The notes below the pieces were generated by a model that made no database searches, had not been told where the DNA came from, and saw only the letters and a list, made by a program, of their open reading frames with translations. 64,000 nucleotides of DNA from Hydractinia symbiolongicarpus (taxonomy: Eukaryota; Cnidaria; Hydrozoa; Anthoathecata; Hydractiniidae). Within the stretch, counting starts at the first letter, position 1. Each line of letters opens with the position of its first letter. Position numbers and translations under genes: made by a program. Positions 56,101 through 64,000 of the stretch are shown in pieces. Location of the stretch: contig NC_079878.1 in NCBI RefSeq assembly GCF_029227915.1, forward strand, positions 14,012,001 through 14,076,000. The letters run 5' to 3'.

Positions 56101-58895
56101 ACATACTTATGGTATGTCAGCAGACGTAGCGCAAATACAACCACCACCTTGCAAAAATTTTAAAAAAATAGCAGATATAGCACAAATGCAATTTATCATT
56201 TAGGCTAAAAGTCAGTAATTACCATAGCAACAAAGCTTACCCAAATTACCACGGTTAAATCTAAATAAGGTGAATTGGATAAGATATGTTTAAAAAGCGG
56301 CAAGCATTTTCAAAAATGGTGAATTTGTTAGCTTTTTTTAGGAAATTTTTAAACCTCATAGTGACAGACTGAAAACTCAGCTTTCATGGGTTTCATGGGA
56401 AACAAAAAATATACTTTGAAATTGTGAAGAACAAAAAGTCTGTTAAGAGGGTACAGGTGGAAATTTTAACGGCCTATATCCGATAGGCATGACAATACAA
56501 ATATGGACATCACCACTTACTAATAAGCATTATGGCTTAGGGCTTAGAATTATCAAATCATGACTTAAAAACCAAAATTATTTAATTGATTGGAGTTATA
56601 TATATAATATATAAAATTTTCTGTTTAATCGTCACTGTTTAAAGCTTCCATGAAATACTCCACTGATGTTGCTCTGCATGAAACTCAATTTTAAAATCAA
56701 TATTGTAGACAGATTGCGATGCTTACCTTGAAAACTTTGAGCGAAGTTGTAAGTTTTGGAGAACATGATTACGTAAGGTGTGTATGAGTAAAAGTTAAAA
56801 AAAATGGAATTTATGAAGTTTTTCTTTCACTATGCAAAACAATATTAGAAAAAATTAATGCATATGGGCAAATTATAATTTTAGTGAATAAATTATATGA
56901 AGATTGCTGGACCTAGTAAATTTATCACTATTCTGATTAAACTGTCAGTAAACACCCGCTTTGCTTTGGATAAAGTTACTAAGTTTGCCCTGACCTGATT
57001 GCTATATAAAAAACAGAGACAATCATAGTGGGAGATTTCTCAAAATATGGAGACGGTTAAGGTGACAGCACAATATTAAGTGACTCTGTTAATGATGATT
57101 AACATTTTGCTTAATTGACAAATCAAATTTGCATTTGCATCTATATAAAAATATTCTCAGTGAAAACAAACTCTGTTCATCCGGAAAAAATGCTAGAAAG
57201 TGTGGAATGAAGGATGGTTCTAGGAATAAAAAATGAAGAATAATTTATAATTTTCCTAAATTTGACAATCAAAACAAGACATTGATCTCCCAACAATTTG
57301 AGCTTGGCCAAGGTTATTTTTATTATTGTGAAATTTTTGTAAACCTGCTTTAATAACCTGCAATTAAATGTATATAACTTTATTTCGATTTGAATATGGC
57401 ATTTTTTATTTAAACAGTAAATTACGCAAAAACTTGTGCATGATGCTTTAACAAAGCAAAAAATTCCCCTTACTTTGCAATTAAAAAGAATGTGTCTAAG
57501 ATCATTTCTGAGATTGGCATAACACATTTGATTTGTATTTGGAGATATTGCTAAATAAACGACTTGCAGGGTGATTTAATGTTTTGGTTTTGCATTGAGA
57601 ACAATGGACATGTGCATGCATATATGCACAGACAAAAAAAATAAACAATAGATTGCAAAAAACAAGGATAATAAATGATAAAAAGTATATATATTATGCT
57701 ATATTTAATTTTTGTACAAGTGGTCAAGTTGGACTTTAAACACTCCATTCTCAATTATTCAAAGGTGCAAAAATGCACATTTTTGTTTACATTTGGGCAT
57801 CAGTACTAAATTCTAGACTCTTAGACCTTGTATCATGTTATAATTTGTGAATTTCTGAATCACCTTGGCTTTGACATGCTCTGAATCAAGAATAAAGAAA
57901 AAACATTTAAGGTAAACTGTAGTTTATACTGCCATAATATTGAAACTTCTTTTGAAGTTTTATTAAAATAAATCCGTTAACCTGCCAAACTGCATTGACT
58001 GTTATGGATTCATAAAGTTTTACCTTTTCAGAACTCGAAAAATTGTTTTTTCGGCGTGTCTCACTACACAAGTATCAAAAGTTACTTCTGTTTCGGTCTG
58101 TCCTTTCATCGCCAAGTTAGTCCTTTTTATTGTCACCCTCTTAAAAAGAACTTAGAGTTTATGAAGTATATTTGAATAATTTAGAGCTTTTAGTTTGAGT
58201 GTTTTGTGTTAAGCGTCTTTTATAAGTCTCTCATGCTCCCATAATTAGACCATTTTATCGAATAATCTTAATAAGGATGCTATGTATAGCTAGCTATACA
58301 TAGCATCCTTATTACCTGATTATCTAAACGAACCGCTCTAGAGACAACCTGCCGAGCTCACTCGCTATATAACTTCATGATTTTGATTATCCTTTAAAAC
58401 AATTAATTCTGAAAAAGGCATAGCTATATATCTCGCATTTCTAAAAATCCAGAAATCTACAAATATATATAAATAGCCAATTTTGTCTTTTTCCAATGTG
58501 GTCCTTTTTTTCTTTCCTGTCAGGATACATGTACATATACAGAAGTTTGTAAACATTTGCAACTCATTTAATGGAAAATGTCTCCAGGTCTCTGATTTCA
58601 GAAAGATGTCAAATAGACAAAACACTAATAATAAATTTTATATAATTATACCTGCCGGGTGCCATGTTATATCACAAAATAACGGGCCTCCTCGACTCAT
58701 ACGATCAAATCTTGCCATTAAATTCACTGCGCCATTAGGTGTTCTTGGAGGAAAAAATTCCAAAGAGAAAAATTTCTTTTTTTGTTTGATGTGCTCGCGA
58801 ATCTTGTCAGAAAGAGACTGGCATTTTAACAATATTTCTTGCTCAGATTTTGGTAGAGTTTCTTCGCAAAATTCTTTTTCTACTTTATTAACCAT
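50175..58895 (-). CDS. MTHFR: methylenetetrahydrofolate reductase
   Basis: FAD enzyme that reduces 5,10-methylene-THF to 5-methyl-THF, the methyl donor for methionine synthesis, in the cytosol. Exons: 58895-58652, 54963-54784, 54538-54425, 54025-53832, 53300-52731, 51820-51539, 50971-50849, 50688-50556, 50362-50175; all GT-AG, in phase, 675 residues (human 656). The catalytic TIM barrel (residues ~40-340) shows the [10 protein letters not shown] box with catalytic Glu46, [40 protein letters not shown] and FVITQLFFE. The regulatory domain, which in eukaryotes binds S-adenosylmethionine, follows, with [19 protein letters not shown] and [20 protein letters not shown] weakly conserved tail of about 60 residues ends the protein. 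The Ser-rich N-terminal extension that is phosphorylated in human MTHFR is absent. The ATG at 58895 is the first in frame. Intron 1 is 3.7 kb. Confidence 0.97.
54964..58651 (-). other. MTHFR intron 1
   Basis: A 3.7-kb AT-rich intron. Many short frames are present but none has a domain. Its only clear structure is the perfect palindrome at 58269-58314. Confidence 0.6.
58269..58314. repeat. 46-bp perfect palindrome
   Basis: The sequence reads the same on both strands for 46 bases with no spacer, centred on GCTAGC at about 58291. The left arm is TAATAAGGATGCTATGTATAG plus two more bases. It lies about 340 bases downstream of MTHFR exon 1, in intron 1. Confidence 0.95.
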
Positions 58896-59600
58896 CTTCA
58901 CACATGAAAGATGAATTATTTCTTTAACTGTCTTCTCATTTGCTTTTTGTTATTGTAATGGCTGAGAATCCCAGCGCTGCGTTATTTGTAATTTTGTAAT
59001 TTTACAAGAAATATACTGAAGCAAAGAAGATATTCTACCACCCGGAGTACTCATCGCGTCCGGTGTCAATTGAATTGCCACCAAAATGATTTATTTATGT
59101 TAAAAAAAAAACAAAAAAAAAACACGAAAAATGCGTAATAAAAGTACTTAAAAAGATCAAATTAAATTATATTCTCAATAATTTGCGTTACAGCAGTCGA
59201 AACATTATCCTAACATCGCCTGCCTGTGGAACTCCGGATAACACGGTTTCTCCATGTGTCAGAAGCGTGATCCTGGATCAGTTTTTCCAGTTGGGGTAAA
59301 GGTTTTGTTGCGGCGCGTGTGTCCAATGATAGGATTCTCTTTTTTCTGCCCGGCGCGCAACCTTTTGATCCCCCAGAGCTCGTTGGTTTTTTTAACGAAG
59401 CGATGATAAGAGACAAAAAGATTTAATGACAAGGATGGCACGACGGAATAACATTTAAAAAACTCGAAAACTTCTTGGGGGACGAGATTGCTTTGGAGAC
59501 ATCTGTTTCCCCAGGGTTTGTTATCCATGTCAGAGCCGCGATCGCTTACTTGGACGGCTCTGGTCTCAATACACCTTTCCCGAATTTAAATTATCGATTA
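58896..59600 (-). promoter_or_regulatory. MTHFR upstream region with a GC-richer block
   Basis: The 5' flank of MTHFR. A block at about 59210-59580 is clearly richer in G and C and in CpG than the rest of the window, and contains an 89-codon frame on the - strand with no recognisable domain. It may be a promoter-associated region or an unrecognised repeat. Confidence 0.35.
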
Positions 59601-60229
59601 CATCATCGGCATGTAAACGAGGCACTTCTTAGTAAACTTTGTAAACACTAAAAATACAGCTGGTGAGTGTGATACTTTTATGCGTTGTGAATGATCTTTT
59701 ATTGTGTATTTTTCTAAAGGATTGCAGGTTTTTCTTAACGAAACCACTTATAATGTATTTAAAAACATACTTGTCTTGTAAAAAAAGAATATGTATTTGT
59801 GATGGCGAGTAGCAATCAGAAAGGTCAGCAAGAAATTTATCATAATTTAATCTATCCAGGTATATCAACCTCTCGACCCGGTAACTCTTGTTGCGTACTG
59901 TTAAGGCCGTTTCACATTACAGAAATATATTGAATCCAATATATTGGAAATTATTGATAACTATTGAAAAATATTGCCTCAATTAATTGACATAATGTGA
60001 AACCAACTTTTGAGACACGTTCGAAAAAACATTACGCAATCGCTTTCAATACTTGTCAAGACTTTTTAATTCAAACACGGTTTGAATTAAAAAATATTGC
60101 AAGGGAAATTCTTTTGTTGTGAGAAGACTCAATTGTTCTCCGAACAATAGAAAAATCGAATCAGCAAAGTATTCGAAATTTGTCTGTCTGAAATAAACAG
60201 TAAATGAAACATACGATCGAAGATAAAAG

Positions 60230-61060
60230 ATGGAGCAAAATAACATTTATTATTTTGAAAGTAAGCCACACGATTTTGCTACGAATGATCAAATACTATT
60301 TCCTCAAGCTACGACGCAACAGCAACATGCCGCACATGTCTTCACTCAGAGCTCACCAAAACCAACCTCGTCAATCTTGAGCCAAAACACACAAATATTC
60401 GGTCAGAGCGTGCCACAGCAACTTCAACCTTCACTCAGCCCCGTATTACAAAATCCAGAAGATGAAACTTCTGCGAAACCTCAGAAGCGAGGAAGAAAAG
60501 GCTTGAAACATGAGAAAGTTTGGAGTAGTGGTGAAACTGAACATTTGATAAATTTGTGGTCACAACACGAAGTTCTATACAAAGTTAGTTGCCCAGGATA
60601 TATGGACAAAAACAAAAAACAACTGGCACTTGTAGCGATTGCAGCCGAGCTAAATTGTAGCGAGAGTGAAGTACAAAAGAAGATGCACAGCATGAAGACT
60701 TATTATGGGACATTACGTCAGAATTATGAGGAATCGAAGAGGAAAAGTGGAAGCGGGAGAGCTGATTTGAAGAAGCCTAATTGGCCTTGGTATGCACTTA
60801 TGGAATTTTTGAACGATAACTTGTCTTTCAAGCGCACATATTCCAACATGAGACAAAACGAGGCTTCATCGGAGATTGACGATTTAGAGTCTCACAAATC
60901 TTTCTATGTGACCCCAAAATCGAAAAACAACCGGAGTAAGGGGCAAAGTTCGTGTCAACAAGATCTGCTGTACGTCAAACAATCTGCGCTTATGGACCTC
61001 ATATATGTCTGGGCTCATTCGCAGGTATTTGCGGAAACTCTCTTCGTCATACAAACGTAG
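60230..61060 (+). CDS. MADF-domain (Myb/SANT-like) DNA-binding protein of the Harbinger element
   Basis: Autonomous PIF/Harbinger elements carry a second ORF for a Myb-like protein that helps the nuclease reach the ends. This 276-codon frame has a Gln/Pro/Ser-rich N terminus and a basic patch (QKRGRKGLKHEK, about residues 84-95). A MADF domain (about 97-195) follows, with KVWSSGETEHLINLW, YMDKNKKQLALVAIA, VQKKMHSMKTYYGTLRQNY and PNWPWYALMEFL. It is undamaged through the domain. The last 35 or so codons (after about 60950) are antisense to the transposase remnant, so the original C terminus has been lost through internal deletion. Confidence 0.85.
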   Translation: MEQNNIYYFESKPHDFATNDQILFPQATTQQQHAAHVFTQSSPKPTSSILSQNTQIFGQSVPQQLQPSLSPVLQNPEDETSAKPQKRGRKGLKHEKVWSSGETEHLINLWSQHEVLYKVSCPGYMDKNKKQLALVAIAAELNCSESEVQKKMHSMKTYYGTLRQNYEESKRKSGSGRADLKKPNWPWYALMEFLNDNLSFKRTYSNMRQNEASSEIDDLESHKSFYVTPKSKNNRSKGQSSCQQDLLYVKQSALMDLIYVWAHSQVFAETLFVIQT

Positions 61061-61222
61061 TTCTTGCACTAAGTTATCGTAAACACCGATCGATTTTCGT
61101 TTTTTCATCCACTCCTTCACCCAAATTCTACGCGTAACCTTAGGTTTGGAAAAGTTTGCGGGAGTAAAGTTGTAGCAATAATAATCGCAGCAACCGCTTT
61201 TCTCTGTTCCTCAGACATTTTG
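60960..61222 (-). pseudogene. N-terminal remnant of a Harbinger nuclease ORF
   Basis: From the ATG at about 61220 the - strand codes MSEEQRKAVAAIIIATTLL. After a frame change it gives RIWVKEWMKKRKSIGVYDNL followed by ELRLYDEESFRKYLRMSPDIY. The W-V-x-x-W...G-x-Y-x-x-L...F-x-x-Y/F-L-R-M-S pattern is the conserved N terminus of Harbinger nucleases (HARBI1 group). The DDE catalytic core is absent. It faces the MADF ORF, as in intact elements. Confidence 0.8.
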
Positions 61223-61799
61223 AATTACAACAAAATTTAAATGGACATTTAAAGAGACATTTAAAGAGTCAATTTGCAATAATTCGAAATATTTTCCAAT
61301 ATAATGAATTCAATAATTTTCAATTGATATCATTATTCATAAATATATTGCTGTCAATATTTTTCTATATATTGCTGTAATGTGAAACGGCCTTTATGCA
61401 AAAGTTCTACTCTTAATAAACCCAGAGTTAAACAGGCATTGGAATGTTTTCATTTCCATCGGATCCAAGTTTGAGAAAACAATGGGTAAGCATAATTTCA
61501 AGATATCGTAGAAGGGGAGGTGTGATGTGTTCACAGTAAACAAGAACACAAAAGTATGCGAAGTCCACTTTGAAGTACACTGTGTAAAATTAGGTTTTGG
61601 TTGTGAACGGAAAACATTAATCAATGGCTCTGTGCCATATATATTTACGTTCAAACAAAAACAAAAAAGGAAAAGTCCGAAAAAGAGCAATTCCTGTAGT
61701 AGTCGAAACAGATTCTGAAAGCAAATATGAAAGTTCTTCATCTGATTCTGCTGAGATCACTGAAGAACAACCTGGTTTTTCCCACTCCTGATGAATTAG

Positions 61800-62940
61800 A
61801 AACTATCAAAACTGAGGAATTCAATGTTAAAAGAAAAACTAATTGATGATACTATAAACGACTTTACTGAACAGCTAGCTGTGTGTGTAATGTTGATTTA
61901 ATTTACCCCAATCTTTTGGGATTAATACAGGATTTACATCAATAAACTCATAGGGTTGTGTTTCGTATGTTTTGATTTATTTGAAGTATTCGATATATTA
62001 ATATTACTAACAATCTTGATGGTATGTTCTAACGGTAGTAGTTGGTGTGACAATGTAGATCGAACAAGAAAGTTCGCATATTTAATGTTGTTTTTTCTTT
62101 TTTGTGTATTGTCAATACAATGAGCAAAACCAACCCGTTTGTCAACCATAAGCATATCTTCTTGCAGTTTTAATATTCTTGGAATTATGTTACACAAACT
62201 ACCATTAATTCTAGGATCATATAACGTTAGATGGATACCTTTTTGTCAGCATTACTTTTTACAGGGCTGACCATAACTAAGTCTTTAAAAATTCTGTTTT
62301 TACTTGGAGCAAATGTAGTTGTTGATGTGAAAATGCTATCAACAGATATGTAAAAACGCAATATTTTACAAAATATAAATTCGGGAAAGGTGTATTAATG
62401 AGACACAAAAATACTTTCTCGCGAAAAATGTTTTTTTCCAAATACAAAGTTTGAAAGTAAGTCGGTTGCATCAGGAAATATTTGAAAAAATGTGGTGGAA
62501 ACAATCTAGTTTAAATCACATGTGCTACACGAATTAATGCCATAAGTTGGCTTACCCTTTCCGTTGCAACCTCCGTGGGGCATTATTTAATAAATTATGG
62601 GACAATTGCTTATTGGGGACAGGAGCATGCAACCCAATTTGTTGCATTGCAAGTCTATCGTCTGGTTTCAACTGCATGTTGCTTGAATGTTGGACAAGCA
62701 AATGTAAAATTCTTAGTAAATTTCTGGACAACAATTTTTTTCGATGAAAGTTTGTCCAATAATAATGCGTTATTAAATTACATGTGTAAATGTGATCTAT
62801 GGTGTACCAGCACGTACTACAAGACGCGGTTAAAAGCAGATCTATGAGGTGTCGGATAACACGATACTTCCTTATTACAAAAAGGATTTACCTTCAAATA
62901 CGTCATACATATAGCTTGTTTTTATATCTGTGCTTTTTGG
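61800..62940. other. possible older transposon-derived DNA, not identified
   Basis: Several overlapping frames of 60-90 codons occur on both strands (61934-62197 -, 62552-62734 -, 62575-62847 +). None matches a domain I recognise. Confidence 0.25.
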
Positions 62941-64000
62941 ACGCTTTTCGCTACCCGTGAAAGGTGCTTCGTCTGACCTGTATTGATTTGCTAAAAAAAA
63001 TTGACTTGATGCTTTTGCGCACGCATACTCCGAAAAGCATTGACGAAGACCTCACGTGAGACTGTGGTAGGTGAATCAACATGGCGCCGTTGCTTAGGAT
63101 TGCATAATGATTACGAAGGTGATGCACGTCCACAAGATAATTTTTCCTGGTTTAGGTGGTCACAATTTTTTTGAAAAGTTTTTATGTTGAATTGCTTTTT
63201 TGCTTAAGATGAAAATTTCTGCCAAAGCAGATTTCATCAATACGTTTCAATAGTAACATTTAAAATTTATCAGAATATTTTTTGCCTAGATATACAAAGC
63301 GGACCTTGAGAAGAGTCAACATAATCAATTCTATGATGTTTTTTTGTCTCGTTTGGAATCTGTTTGGATATGCGAGTCCCAAACAAAGGCGTTACCGCTG
63401 TATTAGAATTTTAATGTTTTTTTTTTATTATCATCAGTAACTACACTAATACAAATACGCGGACATATCATGTTTTTAATCTTTAGTGATATCAAAATTA
63501 GTTGAATGTAATTCAAGTAAAAACGTTTCTAGGTATCATACAAAATTTAGTGATAAAAAGTAAATTTAATATCATAAATATCTCTAAGAAAAAAAAAAAT
63601 AAAAAAAAATAAAATAAAGGAGAAAAGAGCAACAAATACGATCAACAGAGTGTCTGTCAAAATCTAGAAACTAGTCTTTCCTGATTTTTTATATTTCCCT
63701 GGTTTTATACCCTTTAACCTTGATGAATTTTTGTCTCTTTGAGCAAGCCTGTAGGTATGTGAATTTCCTGACTTTTCCTGACCATGTAGTATAATAGAGA
63801 CGTCTTCTTCACTTCAAGAATGAAAAGAAAAAAGGCGAAACATTGCAAGCCGTGTAAAATTAGGGACAAACCATAGGTTACACATCTTAGTTCAGCCTTC
63901 AATTCTTCGCGCAAAAAGTTTACGGTAGTCTTACAATATTGTTATTCTTTGAGTTGATGCGTGGTGTCCTCGTCTTAGTTAGAACAGTCGCAACATGGTC
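62941..64000. other. right-end flank, no gene recognised
   Basis: A CpG-containing stretch near 63020-63090 includes CACGTGAG and CATGGCGCCG and could belong to a promoter of a gene outside the window. No exon could be supported. Confidence 0.25.

Larger units (their letters stand above)
59904..61393 (+). mobile_element. PIF/Harbinger-type DNA transposon, 1490 bp, internally deleted
   Basis: Terminal inverted repeats AGGCCGTTTCACATTACAG (59904-59922) and its inverse at the right end (to 61393) are flanked on both sides by TTA, the 3-bp target duplication characteristic of this superfamily. Inside are a + strand MADF (Myb-like) ORF and, converging from the right on the - strand, the start of a Harbinger nuclease ORF. 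The interior between them is missing. Subterminal regions are rich in AATATTG/CAATATT copies. Confidence 0.9.
59859..61790 (+). pseudogene. THAP-domain gene disrupted by a Harbinger element
   Basis: Reading 59863-59903 and, across the element, on from 61397 gives SCCVLLCKSS, the C-x4-C start of a THAP zinc finger. It is followed by FPSDPSLRKQWVSIISR, KVCEVHF (the C-x2-H pair) and SVPYIFTF, matching the family's AVPTIF box. The two halves are separated by the 1490-bp transposon. Two further frame changes are needed (one before FPSDP, one before KVCEVHF), so the gene is dead, or else an intron is misread. After 61664 a Lys/Ser-rich stretch continues to about 61790. THAP domains occur both in host regulators and in transposases; which applies here is unknown. 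Confidence 0.65.

Noticed and set aside
57177-57754. - strand genes inside MTHFR intron 1
   Set aside because: Hydrophobic, Cys-rich frames typical of AT-rich intron DNA; no domain, acceptor or poly(A) signal supports them.
60884-61060. C-terminal 35 or so residues of the MADF frame as genuine protein
   Set aside because: This stretch is antisense to the conserved N terminus of the nuclease remnant and follows a deletion junction.

Overview
The window is AT-rich animal nuclear DNA with many short introns and several transposon families. A marine invertebrate, most likely a cnidarian, fits the AT richness, intron density, repeat types and gene forms, but no marker fixes the species. All genes were assembled by hand from GT-AG (one GC-AG) splice signals and reading-frame continuity.

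Five protein-coding genes are confidently recognised. From left to right they are: (1) an M13 zinc metallopeptidase (neprilysin/endothelin-converting-enzyme type), + strand, 13263-24655, with its last exon not found; (2) a short zyxin/LPP/TRIP6-type three-LIM adhesion protein, - strand, 36443-30796, 322 aa; (3) RER1, the Golgi-to-ER sorting receptor, + strand, 39565-41894, 202 aa; (4) a GH56 hyaluronidase with an added glycosylated stalk, transmembrane segment and Ser/Arg-rich tail, - strand, 48823-43606, 840 aa; (5) methylenetetrahydrofolate reductase (MTHFR), - strand, 58895-50175, 675 aa. A sixth two-exon gene of unknown function lies on the - strand at 28217-27447.

The left third (1-13 kb) is mostly repeats: Helitron-like units, a roughly 92-bp satellite with an A/B alternating order, a minisatellite joined to a long ATT microsatellite, a TIR element and a tRNA-derived SINE. 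It ends in a near-identical 2695-bp tandem duplication of the 5' end of the M13 gene. The M13 gene carries a decayed RTE-like LINE in intron 3. The region 24.7-39.5 kb is dominated by small non-autonomous elements around the orphan gene and the LIM gene, including tiny Helitron-like units in head-to-tail pairs and a 70-bp nearly perfect inverted repeat.

The right end (59-64 kb) holds a 1490-bp PIF/Harbinger-type element with an intact MADF ORF and a broken transposase. It is inserted, with a TTA target duplication, inside a THAP-domain coding sequence that is now a pseudogene. No bacterial-type defence system or CRISPR array is present. The most notable items are the recent M13 5' duplication, the tandem mini-Helitrons, the Harbinger-in-THAP insertion and the transmembrane hyaluronidase with an SR-like tail.
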